Origin: Hyphomonas sp.
GTDB lineage: Bacteria > Pseudomonadota > Alphaproteobacteria > Caulobacterales > Hyphomonadaceae
Length of the DNA: 64,000 nt
Assembly: GCA_016124495.1 (NCBI GenBank)
Contig: WGNP01000002.1
Coordinates: 1 to 64,000 of the forward strand
Direction: 5' to 3'
Part shown: positions 44,101 to 53,260 of the stretch, piece by piece
Numbering within the stretch: the first letter of the stretch is position 1
How the letters are laid out: every line of letters starts with the position of its first letter
Position numbers and translations under genes: made by a program
Notes under the pieces: generated by a model
The model's input: the letters and a program-made list of their open reading frames with translations, nothing else
Database searches by the model: none
What the model was told of the DNA's origin: nothing

Positions 44101-45741
44101 TCAGCATTGGTCCTTTGAAGGCATCTGAGCTTTGAGAACCGAGTTTACGGGCAACAGGTCCTCGATCTCGTTCGGCGGCTTTATCGCTGGCAGATAGACT
44201 TCTTCTTGTGACAAGCCCCAAGCCAGTAGCAGGCGTGCGAAATCCGTCTCCCGATTGTAGATTAGGTTCTTAGAGGGCACGGGTGTACGGGAGGGCGCGC
44301 CCAGAGCAGGCTCATAGGGCGTGAAGACTTGCCCATACAGAGGCGCCAGGCGCCCTCCCCCAGTTATGATGAGCGTTTTTGGCGTTCCGTTGTTTGGTCT
44401 GAATTTGGGGTCACGGCGAGTATGCGTTACGTAGATCACGCGGTTTGTCTGGCCTCGGCAGGCCGACTCGAACTGAGACTCCGAAATGCCAAGTCTCCGT
44501 GCAACGGACAAAGAGTCTGCACCGAGCAACTCGACGGAAGAGTAAAACACCGGGACATGTTCGTCCGGACCCAGAATGTTGAACGTTGCGATATCCAACG
44601 TGGACGCCCCGATATCCGCAATGATGTGAGGTCCCGGACGATGATCCGGCGATGCGCTATAGCCAGCGACCACAGCGGCCAACTCCTCGAACAGGATGCA
44701 CGGTGTATTCGCAGTGACTGTGTGCGGCTTTGAAGCGAGGCTCAGAGCAGCCCTAACGTGGCGAAGCGTAATCGATCTTGCATTGGCTGATAGGCCCATC
44801 GCAGCAATGCAGCATGTCTTGAAGTCGGCCTCACACGATGCCCCTTGAAGACTTGAGACCGGGACGCCAAAGTGAAACCGAGAAAAGTGCTTGGTTCGAT
44901 CAAATCCATCTGGCGCAGCAAGACGGTAATGGCCGACAACATACGCAAACAGCATTGCCAAATACGCAGTCGCTGCCTCCAAGCCAGTTACGCTGTCCAC
45001 AAGAGGCTGAGAATCCCCCTGTAGCATACGGGTCTTGAAACCTTCTATCGGAGAAGCGTTCGCCTGCGGTGTCAGGCAAAAGTGGTCCGAGTCCGGATTA
45101 TACCAGACGACGGTGCGCCAGAGATGGTCTTGACGCCTCCCGTTCTCTTCTACCTGGAATTCTTGCGGCACGGGAAGTGCGAAAGCGAGATCTCTGGCAC
45201 CTGGCTGATGGACCACGATCTTTGACGAACTGGTCCCGAAATCGAAACCTACCAGATAGCCGCTCTCATCAGGGCCGGGACAAGCTCGCAGGATCGAGCT
45301 GCCAAGTTCGATCCTGCTCCAAACGTCTTCTACGGTTTGCTGCGCCATCTTCTGAACTGGAGCCGTTTCTCCGCGGAACACAACTTGACCGAGCCGTTCA
45401 CGGACAAAATTGAGATCGGCGTCTCCCCGGATTGCTGCGATGGCGGGGTCCCGCTCCAGTCTGGCTCCTACCGGGAATTTATAGTTTACCCGAGACGGCT
45501 TCGAGCTGCTTTCTATAGGTCCGGGTTCGGATGGTTTCGTCCGATCGCGCCCAGACACCGACGCCCCCGAATTAGGTTTTCCAGCGGGCGGAAGTTCAAC
45601 TTGTTTGGCAGTCTTCGGTGCACTCGGCAGTCGCTTCTGATCCGTGGAACTCTTAGGCTTGGATCCTTGCCACCCCGCGTCTGGACTGCCCAGAAGGGCT
45701 TCCAACTGCTCTCGGATGCTTTTCCGTCGATCCGACGTCAT
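44101..45741 (-). CDS. Hsp70/actin-fold ATPase lacking a substrate-binding domain
   Basis: 546 residues. The first ~100 are low-complexity, Pro/Ser/Lys-rich and probably disordered. Then come hallmarks of the Hsp70-actin ATPase fold: phosphate-1 'YLVGFDFGTSSSKIVVHQPG' (about 167), a connect region 'FEELAAVVAGYSASP', phosphate-2 'HIIADIGASTLDIATFNI' (about 370) and adenosine motif 'LIITGGGRLAPLY' (about 455). The chain ends about 80 residues later, so the peptide-binding domain and lid of DnaK are absent. It starts one base into the stop of the helicase gene (TGATG), so the two proteins are made together; an upstream TTG is possible but less likely. Inferred role: ATP-driven switch or sensor for the helicase. 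Confidence 0.82.
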   Translation of the reverse strand: MTSDRRKSIREQLEALLGSPDAGWQGSKPKSSTDQKRLPSAPKTAKQVELPPAGKPNSGASVSGRDRTKPSEPGPIESSSKPSRVNYKFPVGARLERDPAIAAIRGDADLNFVRERLGQVVFRGETAPVQKMAQQTVEDVWSRIELGSSILRACPGPDESGYLVGFDFGTSSSKIVVHQPGARDLAFALPVPQEFQVEENGRRQDHLWRTVVWYNPDSDHFCLTPQANASPIEGFKTRMLQGDSQPLVDSVTGLEAATAYLAMLFAYVVGHYRLAAPDGFDRTKHFSRFHFGVPVSSLQGASCEADFKTCCIAAMGLSANARSITLRHVRAALSLASKPHTVTANTPCILFEELAAVVAGYSASPDHRPGPHIIADIGASTLDIATFNILGPDEHVPVFYSSVELLGADSLSVARRLGISESQFESACRGQTNRVIYVTHTRRDPKFRPNNGTPKTLIITGGGRLAPLYGQVFTPYEPALGAPSRTPVPSKNLIYNRETDFARLLLAWGLSQEEVYLPAIKPPNEIEDLLPVNSVLKAQMPSKDQC

Positions 45742-48700
45742 CAATTCACCTCGACAACCATAACCGCCAGGGTTTCGGCTTGCTGAAAGTCGAACTGACC
45801 GGACTCAAGCGCCCTCACTATCTTTGCTTCCATGCCAGCTTTGAATTTCTCGAGCTTTGCGCGTTCGGCCAGCATCAAATTGTTCACCTTCCCATCGGCG
45901 CGCGCTTTCCATTTTGCCAACCGGTCGGCCACCCGCTCTTCCTGCTGGGAGAGCTTTCGCCGAAGGACCGCGAGATTTGTTTCCAACTTATCTTGGTGCG
46001 CCGCCTCCATCTCTGCCAAATAGGCGTCATATGACTTTAGAAGATCGTGATCGATGATACGTTCTCGGATCTTCTCACCCACAAGACTAGCCTCGTCCTT
46101 GGCAGGAAGCACGGGCTTAAGCCCCTCGAACGACGCCAACACGAGCTCCTCGGCCCTTTCAGCGGGAATAGTTTGGCCATCCGCTAGATCGATCCCCGCG
46201 AAGACTAACCGATCTTGAGGCGTCGTGCCTTTCACGGACCATCGCTGAACGGCGAGGCCATACTTACCTTCCGGGCAGACAACAAATAAGTTCGCTCGAT
46301 CAAGTCGGCCCCAGACTGCCGGCCGTCCTTCCGACAGCGAGAGATCTTCCTGCTGGCACCTTCCAACAAAGCGCACGAGAGGATGGCCGGTGTGTACGAC
46401 TTCTACTGCGTCAGGCTTGTCCACTGGTCGACTCCGGCCGAAAGCTACCCTCAGGCTATTCTGTCGTCTCAACTGCGTCGGAAAAGTTTTGGCCTCCCGC
46501 TCAAGGAATATCCGGAAGTCGTGATGAGCCACGGCGCAAAGCTTCACGTCGTGCTGCCAATCGGTGACTGCGGCTCGGTCAACAGACGAGTTGGGATACT
46601 TCCCCATCAAACCGCTGCGGACGTAGCGATAGAGCTCCTCTGGCCCGATCCACCTCTTCTGATCGTGCGAACTCCGGATTCGGTTGAGGATCATATCACC
46701 GTGCGCGATCAACCCCGGAGCCTCTTCTTCTAGCGCATCTTCCTGAACCTTTCGGTTCTGCGCACTTACCGCAGCGCGTTCGATTTCGCGGTCGATGTCT
46801 TCCGGAGACAGCCTCGGATCGAGAACCCGCCTCTGCAATTCAATGACAATTTCGCCAAGTATCGGTTCGAACCCACCTAGCGTCCGCTCGATGAGGTCGA
46901 GCCGCTCATAGAGTCTTCGGTAGATAGACTCTTCGATCGTCCGCTCACAGACGAGACTGAAAATCTCCACGGAAGGAGAAGCCTGACCGATCCGGTCGAT
47001 CCGGCCGATCCGCTGCTCGACTCGCATAGGATTCCACGGCAAATCGTAGTTGACCAAGACCCTGCAGAACTGCAGATCTAGGCCCTCGCTTCCCACTTCT
47101 GTCACTAAAAGAACGCAGCGGCCGATTGCCTTGCGGAAGCGCTCGAGGACCTCTCCCCTATCTTCTTTGACATTACCGTGCAGCTTTATGCAGGGTACGC
47201 CATCCGATACCAACCGTTCTTCGAGATAGTCGACGGTCCCACGGAAACTCGAAAAGACAATTATTTTTTCATCCGGGTTCGCGGCCCAGGATTCGACGAA
47301 TGCTTGGCGCAGAAGTTTGTATTTGCTATCGCCTGCCCTTAGCTCATCGAACAGGCGGCTATCCCGGCAGGCCGCACTCAATGCAGCGACAAGCGGGCCG
47401 ACAGACGCCGGTCTATCCAGCTCCTCGTCCCCGATGTCTTCATCAATGTCGTCAACGACCTCGGTTTGCCGCCACCTCTTCCAGGCGGCCGGAAGACAAG
47501 ACGCGAGTACCCGCTGAGTGTTTGCAAGAAGGAATGCATCGCTGAGGTCTTTCTGCAATGCGTACGAACGAATGATCTGCGTCGCGGCACCATAAAAGGC
47601 ACGCTCGGTTTCATTCATGGCCCAAAGTCGCGACACGGCTCGGCGCTTGATTTGGATCTCAGCGACATCACGCCGCCGCGTCCGGTTCACAATGCCTCCT
47701 AGAAGCGACATCTCTTCCAGACTAGCTGCAATGTGAGCGCGCCGCTCAGGCGTATCTGTCACCGGATCATCCAAGATCTGCTTTTGCAGATTTGCCAGGC
47801 GCCTGTCGGTCTTCAATATCCGCCCCGGCTCAATGGCCGCGATCGCCTCCCGCAATGCTGTCAAAGACTTGGAAGAATTGAGTGCCATTTCTCTGGCATG
47901 CACAATAGGCTCATTCTCAGCCTGCATTTCTTCGAAGATCCAGTTGCTTTCAAACAGGTCAGGCTCGAGAAGTCGGAGCAGAGACCGTAGATCTTCACTG
48001 CCAAGATTGATCGGCGTCGCCGACAACATTAGTTTGTGATCGGCGACCGGGACGAGGTGCCGCGCCAAGCGATGCTGTGATGTCTCTGGATTTCGAAGAT
48101 GATGCGCCTCATCAAATACCAGCAGATCAATCAATGGATCAGTTGCATCATTCTCCTCCAGAAATCTGGCAAGACCTGCGCTTGCTCGCTGGCTTGTTGC
48201 GCCCCCTTCCCGCCAATCGCGAGGCGCACGAAGTGCCGAATAGGTCGCAATCAACGCAAATTCCGCGCTGGATTCTTGGGCATCCTTGAGGGCCAGATGC
48301 ACTTCCCTTGCATCAGCGACCCGCGCTTTGACCGCGAACCGCTTCAACAACTCGAGGCGCCATTTTTCTTGAAGGGACTTGGGACAAACCACAAGCAGGC
48401 GGCCTGCCTGGTACCGCGCCGAGATCTCAGTCCAGATAAGCCCCGCTTCGATCGTTTTACCAAGACCCACTTCATCCGCGATGAGCAGGCCGCGCGCAGC
48501 AGAATTCAGAAGTTTGATTATCGGCTTGAACTGATAGGCATGGAAATCGGTATTTGTGGACTCCATCGAATAGATCATATCCGAAAGACTTCCGGTAAGA
48601 CGGATATGCGTCAGGAGGCGCGCCAAATCATCCGGCGCAGCAAGCTTCCCTGCGATCAAATCTGATAATGCATCGGGACGTTCGTGAGCGACCATCAGAT

Positions 48701-48881
48701 TGGACTCGAGAGACTGGATCAGCTTTCCACCTCCCAAATCTACTGTCCGATATCGCCGTCCATTGATGTCACGGACATGGCCCGTTGCCACGCCAACCTT
48801 CGAGGGGTCGTTCGATAGCCGAACCCTAGTCCCCTCAGATATCGACATAACCTGCTCCGCGCTCATTCCCGGAGCAACCAT
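45741..48881 (-). CDS. SNF2/HepA-type helicase coupled to the Hsp70-like ATPase
   Basis: 1046 residues. A short N-terminal beta domain ('GTRVRLSNDPSKVGVATGHV', 'YRTVDLGGGKLIQSLESNLM') is followed by an SF2 Snf2-like core: motif I 'LLIADEVGLGKTIEAGLIWT' (about 130), motif II 'LLVFDEAHHLRNPETS' (about 260), motif III 'KLMLSATPINLGSE', lobe 2 'LLVTEVGSEGLDLQFCRVLV' and motif VI 'VEQRIGRIDRIGQ' (about 650). The last ~150 residues are coiled-coil-like and Lys/Glu-rich. The layout is that of RapA/HepA and of DrmD-like proteins. The start is uncertain: ATG 48881 was chosen; TTG 48917 and ATG 48866 are alternatives, none with a good ribosome site. First gene of a two-gene leftward operon convergent with the DISARM-like operon. 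Confidence 0.85.
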   Translation of the reverse strand: MVAPGMSAEQVMSISEGTRVRLSNDPSKVGVATGHVRDINGRRYRTVDLGGGKLIQSLESNLMVAHERPDALSDLIAGKLAAPDDLARLLTHIRLTGSLSDMIYSMESTNTDFHAYQFKPIIKLLNSAARGLLIADEVGLGKTIEAGLIWTEISARYQAGRLLVVCPKSLQEKWRLELLKRFAVKARVADAREVHLALKDAQESSAEFALIATYSALRAPRDWREGGATSQRASAGLARFLEENDATDPLIDLLVFDEAHHLRNPETSQHRLARHLVPVADHKLMLSATPINLGSEDLRSLLRLLEPDLFESNWIFEEMQAENEPIVHAREMALNSSKSLTALREAIAAIEPGRILKTDRRLANLQKQILDDPVTDTPERRAHIAASLEEMSLLGGIVNRTRRRDVAEIQIKRRAVSRLWAMNETERAFYGAATQIIRSYALQKDLSDAFLLANTQRVLASCLPAAWKRWRQTEVVDDIDEDIGDEELDRPASVGPLVAALSAACRDSRLFDELRAGDSKYKLLRQAFVESWAANPDEKIIVFSSFRGTVDYLEERLVSDGVPCIKLHGNVKEDRGEVLERFRKAIGRCVLLVTEVGSEGLDLQFCRVLVNYDLPWNPMRVEQRIGRIDRIGQASPSVEIFSLVCERTIEESIYRRLYERLDLIERTLGGFEPILGEIVIELQRRVLDPRLSPEDIDREIERAAVSAQNRKVQEDALEEEAPGLIAHGDMILNRIRSSHDQKRWIGPEELYRYVRSGLMGKYPNSSVDRAAVTDWQHDVKLCAVAHHDFRIFLEREAKTFPTQLRRQNSLRVAFGRSRPVDKPDAVEVVHTGHPLVRFVGRCQQEDLSLSEGRPAVWGRLDRANLFVVCPEGKYGLAVQRWSVKGTTPQDRLVFAGIDLADGQTIPAERAEELVLASFEGLKPVLPAKDEASLVGEKIRERIIDHDLLKSYDAYLAEMEAAHQDKLETNLAVLRRKLSQQEERVADRLAKWKARADGKVNNLMLAERAKLEKFKAGMEAKIVRALESGQFDFQQAETLAVMVVEVN

Positions 48882-49045
48882 AACGCACTGATTCGCCCAA
48901 TTCACCCATCTAAACAAACTAAGGTTGCAGCGCTCCCCTCCAGCAATACGCGCTTCTTAAGAACGGAGTTCAGCGACTTGTGGCATTTCGAGTCGGCGCT
49001 GGAGCGACCAATATGGCGAGAGCCTCCAGAGCTCCTGCATCTGCA

Positions 49046-49417
49046 CTAGCTTTCAGATGCGCCAGAAACATTGGCCATCGATTCCGCCCACCCTCGAACG
49101 GCTGAAGCACGATAGAGATTCCGGGATCCACCGAGATGGACAGGCTGCGGAAAATCCAGATCTGGATCGCGGCGGCGTTCCCATAGTGTCTTGCGGCTAA
49201 TCTTGAGGAACGCGCAGGTCATGCGGGTGGTCCACCATTCGTCCGGCGCAAGAGGCTGTTGGGCTGTTGCGGGCTGTGGACTGCGGCGCACCTGAGCCAC
49301 CGGTCTGTCATTGGCTGGCTTGGGCGGTGTTGGCATATTCTGTGGACGCGCCGGTGCCGGTGGCGGGGCGGCGAACAGGTCGAACTGCGAAATGTTTGTG
49401 GGTTTGCGGACGGGCAT
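49046..49417 (-). CDS. AlpA-like helix-turn-helix protein at the end of the trb operon
   Basis: 123 residues. The N-terminal half is Pro/Ala-rich and disordered and contains QFDLF near residue 11, which resembles a beta-clamp binding peptide. The C-terminal half is a MerR/AlpA-type winged HTH: 'WWTTRMTCAFLKISRKTLWE', 'DFPQPVHLGGSRNLYRASAV'. Genes of this type are common at the 3' end of alphaproteobacterial trb clusters. The ATG lies 3 bases after the trbI stop, and the gene is the last of the conjugation transcript. It probably regulates excision or transfer of the element; direct targets are unknown. Confidence 0.8.
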   Translation of the reverse strand: MPVRKPTNISQFDLFAAPPPAPARPQNMPTPPKPANDRPVAQVRRSPQPATAQQPLAPDEWWTTRMTCAFLKISRKTLWERRRDPDLDFPQPVHLGGSRNLYRASAVRGWAESMANVSGASES

Positions 49418-49420
49418 GAG

Positions 49421-50584
49421 TTACTCCGTGTACGGGTCGAGCAGGATATCATCGGTGACGAGGACGCGCACGGGCGCGCCGGCGGGGACTCGAAGTGTAG
49501 GTCTGAGATTCAGTTCGCGGTCGACAATCCGGCTTCCCGTGCGCGCCGCCTCCTGCGCCGCTGCGTCGCCGAGGCTTCGCGTGAACCCCTGATCGCCTTT
49601 GTCCTCCGCCTCATTGGCCAAGATGCTGAGGACCGCCGAGACCGCAATCGCGCCGCCGACACGGCCAAGATGATTGTCGACCTTTGCGGCGAGGCCGGCC
49701 GAGCCCGCTGCGTCGGTCGCGGCCAATTGGGGCAGATCGAGCGACGCGCCACTCGGCATGAGTAACCTGTCCCAGCTCAGGAACATACGTGTGTCGCCAT
49801 AGCTGTTCTCGCTCTCATAGGTGCCGATCAGACGCGCGCCTTGCGGGATGAGCAGGTGGTCTCCGGTTCGACTGTCATAGACCGGCGCCGAGACCTGCGC
49901 GATGACGCGGCCCGGCAGGTCAGAGTTGACCGCCGTCAGCAGCGCCGCCGGAATGAGACTGCCCGACTGGATGAGATAGGGAGGTCCCGGCGGCGGGCCG
50001 GGCGTGGCAGTGAGATAGGATGTCTCGGAGACCTTGGTGCTTAAGGCCCCTCCCCCGATTACCGGCTGCACACTTGTGGCGACCGATACTGTTGGTTCAC
50101 GGCGTTTGAAAAAGAGCTCAGCTTGTCTCGGCTCGCGTGCTGGAACTACGTCTGACGTGTAAGTTGACCCTTTCGGCTCGGAACTATCCCAAGCGCTGCC
50201 TTCTGGCAGGCTGAGGTCTTCCTCATAGCCTTCCGCATAGAGATCAAGGTGCTCCGGCGGGCCGTCAGGCCCCCAGAGCCTGTCATAGGGTTCTTCCTGC
50301 GGTGCAGAAGCCTGCGTCAGCGCGCCTGTCTCATAGCGTGCCGGCAGCTGGCTCAGGCCTTCGGGCAGCGCCGCGGCGGCCGGCGGCGCAGTCTCCGAGC
50401 TCAGTGACGCCGCCTCTGACCGGGGCGAGAGACCCGTGACGAGCGCAAAGGCGATTACAGCGCCGATGCCGCCAGCGCCCGCGAGCAGCACTTTGCGCGA
50501 CAGGCGCTTCGGCGAGGGCGGATGCGCGCGCAGGCGCACTGCCGCTTCCGCTGGAGAGATATGGGGATCTGGCCGCACCTGCAT
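49421..50584 (-). CDS. trbI: TrbI/VirB10 type IV secretion core protein
   Basis: A 387-residue VirB10-family protein spanning inner and outer membranes. One N-terminal membrane helix ('KVLLAGAGGIGAVIAFALVT', about 30-50) is followed by a Pro/Glu-rich periplasmic linker and the C-terminal beta-barrel domain: 'PYLIQSGSLIPAALLTAVNS', 'PGRVIAQVSAPVYDSRTGDH', 'LLIPQGARLIGTYE', 'RMFLSWDRLLMPSGASLDL', 'GAPVRVLVTDDILLDPY'. These are standard TrbI signatures. Together with TrbG it forms the outer part of the transfer channel. It overlaps trbG by one base (TAATG-like junction), as do most genes of this cluster. Confidence 0.95.
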   Translation of the reverse strand: MQVRPDPHISPAEAAVRLRAHPPSPKRLSRKVLLAGAGGIGAVIAFALVTGLSPRSEAASLSSETAPPAAAALPEGLSQLPARYETGALTQASAPQEEPYDRLWGPDGPPEHLDLYAEGYEEDLSLPEGSAWDSSEPKGSTYTSDVVPAREPRQAELFFKRREPTVSVATSVQPVIGGGALSTKVSETSYLTATPGPPPGPPYLIQSGSLIPAALLTAVNSDLPGRVIAQVSAPVYDSRTGDHLLIPQGARLIGTYESENSYGDTRMFLSWDRLLMPSGASLDLPQLAATDAAGSAGLAAKVDNHLGRVGGAIAVSAVLSILANEAEDKGDQGFTRSLGDAAAQEAARTGSRIVDRELNLRPTLRVPAGAPVRVLVTDDILLDPYTE

Positions 50585-51582
50585 TAGCTGGCCTCCCCTT
50601 GAGGCTTTGGCGCCTTACGCAGGATGCTCACGACGACTGGCCTCTTCCGGCCGAGCCGGAGCTCTGCCGCATCGAAGATGCGGTCGATCTCGTAGAGGGT
50701 TCCCTGGGTGCGGTAGTTGACGAGCTCCAGTCCTTCCGCCGTCCGGATGAACAGCGGGGGCATCTCTGAAGCCGCGATATCGTCCGGGAACTGGACATAG
50801 GTCTTGAGCCCATCATCCCACACTTTTTGCGGCATCCAGGCAGGCGGCCCCTTGCGCGGCGCCTTGAGGACATAGTCCTCGTGGACCGGGCGCAGCTCGG
50901 GTTCAGGTTCCGGCTCGGGAGTAGGTGGTTCGGGCGGCGCCGGATAAGTCCAGGCGGCCTGCGCGGTATAGACATCACCCGCTGCCGAGACCGCCTCGAT
51001 CAGATAGGCGCGCCGGTCGGTGACGAGCACGATGTTGGTCTTGAGCCTTGGGGCTGAGGGTTTCACGATGAGGATGGTGCGATTTGCCGAGAGTGTGTTC
51101 GACACGCTCCAGCGCGCGGTGTCGGCCGCCGCGATATCGATCAGCACCTCCCCCGGCTCGAGCATCAGCGTCGAGACGAAGTCCGGCGATGTCTGGAGCT
51201 CGTAGATCGCGCCCGGCTCATAGGCATAGAGCAGCGTTGCGTCTTCGAACGTCCCGGGAGCGGCGCGCTGGCGCGCGCCGCTGTTGGCATCGGCAAGCGT
51301 CCTGGCGGCCGTACGCGGGCTGACGGGTACTGCCGGGCGTTCGGGCTTTGCACTGGCAGGCTCCGGCGAGGCTGCGAGTTCCGGAGCGGGTTCTTCCGGC
51401 TCAGGACCTGGAATGATTTCGGCAGCGGGCTCTGGTTCAACAAGCGGCTCCGGCGTGATCTCGGCCGTCAGGGTGAAGGGCGGTTCAGAGGGGGCGGCCA
51501 CGAGCGGCGGCGCGCTGGCGCAGGCGACGAGGAGGCTTGCGGCGATAGTCGCTGAGATGAATTTTGACATGACGGCACGCAT
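50584..51582 (-). CDS. trbG: TrbG/VirB9 type IV secretion outer-membrane core protein
   Basis: 332 residues. The N-terminus has a lipoprotein-like signal ('ATIAASLLVACASAPPLVA', possible lipobox LVAC). A long Pro/Glu-rich linker follows (about 45-100), then the VirB9 domain: 'ATLLYAYEPGAIYELQTSPD', 'STLMLEPGEVLIDIAAADTA', 'RWSVSNTLSANRTILIVKPS' and, near the C-terminus, 'WDDGLKTYVQFPDDIAASEM', 'LELVNYRTQGTLYEIDRIFD'. In many trb systems a separate TrbH lipoprotein supports TrbG; no trbH is present, and the apparent lipobox here may make up for it. The start at 51582 abuts the trbF stop; an in-frame ATG at 51570 is an alternative. Confidence 0.94.
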   Translation of the reverse strand: MRAVMSKFISATIAASLLVACASAPPLVAAPSEPPFTLTAEITPEPLVEPEPAAEIIPGPEPEEPAPELAASPEPASAKPERPAVPVSPRTAARTLADANSGARQRAAPGTFEDATLLYAYEPGAIYELQTSPDFVSTLMLEPGEVLIDIAAADTARWSVSNTLSANRTILIVKPSAPRLKTNIVLVTDRRAYLIEAVSAAGDVYTAQAAWTYPAPPEPPTPEPEPEPELRPVHEDYVLKAPRKGPPAWMPQKVWDDGLKTYVQFPDDIAASEMPPLFIRTAEGLELVNYRTQGTLYEIDRIFDAAELRLGRKRPVVVSILRKAPKPQGEAS

Positions 51583-52262
51583 TACTGGTCGCGGCTCCAG
51601 CTGAAGTCTGTGATGTAGAGGCCGAGCGGATTGACAGCGACGTCATCGGCGCGCTTCGGCGGCACATGAGACACCGAGAAGAGGCCCGTATAGGTACCCT
51701 TTGCCTGGGGCACGGGGCCGGTCTCCTCCTCTGTCCAGCTCACCTGCCAGCTCGTGTCCGTACGCTGAACGATAGACCGGATGTGTACGGTACGGGCAGC
51801 GGCGCCGACGGCCTTGAACGGGTCATCGGCCCGCGCCACGGCGCTGAGCTTCGTCGCGGCCTCCGGGGTCACGAACTTGTACGCCGTCAGCCAGTTCTCG
51901 CGCAGCACGACGGCATCCGTGGGACGGGCGCGGACCTGGCGAACGAATGCGCCGATGAAATACGCCGTCTGGGCCGTGTCCGGTGTCCAGGCGCCCGCAT
52001 TGGTGCGCACTGACAGGACCTGGCCCTCAGGCGCAACCTCGACCACATGCACAAACGTGCGCTGCTGAAGCGCGACCACCGTCAGCGCCACTGCGAGCCC
52101 GGCCGCGAGGACCAGCGCGGCGAAGGCGACGCGCCGCCAGCTGGCCGCTGACAGGACCGCCGATCCCATCCGCGCATCCCACTCAGCCTGCGCACGCCGA
52201 TAGGGCGTATCGGCCGGCGGCGGCGCATAGGACATGGCGGGCGCCCTGAATGGAAAACGCAT
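51582..52262 (-). CDS. trbF: TrbF/VirB8 type IV secretion protein
   Basis: 226 residues. The N-terminal cytoplasmic tail has the conserved 'PPADTPYRRAQAEWDARMGS' segment of TrbF, then one membrane helix ('VAFAALVLAAGLAVALTVVA', about 45-65) and a VirB8-type periplasmic domain ('TAQTAYFIGAFVRQVRARPT', 'LRENWLTAYKFVTPEAATKL', 'WQVSWTEEETGPVPQAKGTY', 'NPLGLYITDFSWSRD'). It is an inner-membrane assembly factor of the transfer machine. It shares one base with the trbL stop and with trbG, showing the compact overlapping layout. Confidence 0.95.
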   Translation of the reverse strand: MRFPFRAPAMSYAPPPADTPYRRAQAEWDARMGSAVLSAASWRRVAFAALVLAAGLAVALTVVALQQRTFVHVVEVAPEGQVLSVRTNAGAWTPDTAQTAYFIGAFVRQVRARPTDAVVLRENWLTAYKFVTPEAATKLSAVARADDPFKAVGAAARTVHIRSIVQRTDTSWQVSWTEEETGPVPQAKGTYTGLFSVSHVPPKRADDVAVNPLGLYITDFSWSRDQ

Positions 52263-53251
52263 TATTGCCTCCTCGGTCTCGGTTTGTGTCTGGGCTGCAG
52301 TCTGGAGTGATCAACGCTGGCGCTCGCGGCCGCGGGCCTGCCCGCCGCGGCGGAGCGAACACTGCCGCCCCTGCCCGCGCTGACGCCGCTCGCCATGATA
52401 CGCGCACTGACGGCCGTGCCGACCGCAGTCGCAGCTGCGCCTTGTGCCGCGCGGTAGCCATCGGCGCCCGACAGATGCGGCTGGCCCATCACCACTTCGC
52501 TCGCAAGCTGCGGCCCGAACCAGGTGAGCGACAGGACCGTCAGTCCAAAGAGCAGGATGTTGAGCGCGCCGCCCGCGTCCAGCGTCAGCGCCGGCGGCAG
52601 ACGGTCAACGAACGCGATCGAGACAGATGCAATCAGCGCCAGCACGAACAGGCGCACGGCGCTCCCCACCACCCAGCCCAGCGGGCGCTCTGCAATCCAG
52701 GCCGTGCCAGAAAATACGCCCCAGGGCAGCGCCACGAACGCGGCCAGCGTGCCGAGCTTGAATGCGATCAGCGCCGTGAACAGTTGCAGGGCGAGAACGA
52801 AGAAGCCGAGCATCACGACAATCGCCGCGATCAGGATGATGCTGAGCGTCACGAAGTCGGTGAGGATGTTCATCCCCTCCCCGAGCGCCGCTGTCCGGCC
52901 AAAGAGTTCGGTACCGATCCCGGCAATCCGGCCGGGATTGTGGAGATCCTCCAGCGTCAGGCTGCTGCCACCCGCCTTGAGACCAAGCATTGCACCGGAG
53001 CCGTTGATCGCGCCGGCGAGCGCATTCCAGTTATTGATCAGGAAGGCGAAGAAGCCGACGAACAGCACCTTGCGGAAGAAGGGCCCGAGCGGCGCCTCCT
53101 GGGCGAGCACCCACTGGACACCGGCCAGCGTCACCGAAATCACGATCAGTGCGTTCAGCACATACGCGACGTCCCCGGCGATGAACCCGAACCCGGAATC
53201 CAGCACGCCGAGAAAGGCGTCGAGAAAGCCATTGATGATGCTGCTATCCAT
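52262..53251 (-). CDS. trbL: TrbL/VirB6 polytopic membrane protein
   Basis: 329 residues with about six hydrophobic segments, for example 'VAYVLNALIVISVTLAGVQW', 'KVLFVGFFAFLINNWNALAG', 'LSIILIAAIVVMLGFFVLAL', 'AVRLFVLALIASVSIAFVD' and 'NILLFGLTVLSLTWFGPQLA'. This, with the 'GFFAFLINNWN' signature, defines TrbL, the inner-membrane channel component of P-type transfer systems. The C-terminal 60 residues are Ala/Gly/Arg-rich and disordered. It lies 9 bases after the trbJ stop. A high-GC coding sequence here makes the opposite strand look open over a long distance, but nothing there reads like a protein. Confidence 0.93.
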   Translation of the reverse strand: MDSSIINGFLDAFLGVLDSGFGFIAGDVAYVLNALIVISVTLAGVQWVLAQEAPLGPFFRKVLFVGFFAFLINNWNALAGAINGSGAMLGLKAGGSSLTLEDLHNPGRIAGIGTELFGRTAALGEGMNILTDFVTLSIILIAAIVVMLGFFVLALQLFTALIAFKLGTLAAFVALPWGVFSGTAWIAERPLGWVVGSAVRLFVLALIASVSIAFVDRLPPALTLDAGGALNILLFGLTVLSLTWFGPQLASEVVMGQPHLSGADGYRAAQGAAATAVGTAVSARIMASGVSAGRGGSVRSAAAGRPAAASASVDHSRLQPRHKPRPRRQ

Positions 53252-53260
53252 GGACCCGCC

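Noticed and set aside
44101-45741. A true DnaK chaperone or a StbA/ParM plasmid segregation protein.
   Set aside because: It lacks the DnaK substrate-binding domain, has a long disordered leader and is coupled to a helicase; no partition partner is nearby.
27637-48881. A classical type I or type III restriction-modification system.
   Set aside because: No HsdS-like specificity gene or Res/Mod pair is present; the methylase is of the large Eco57I/DrmMI type and is coupled to four different helicase or nuclease domains.
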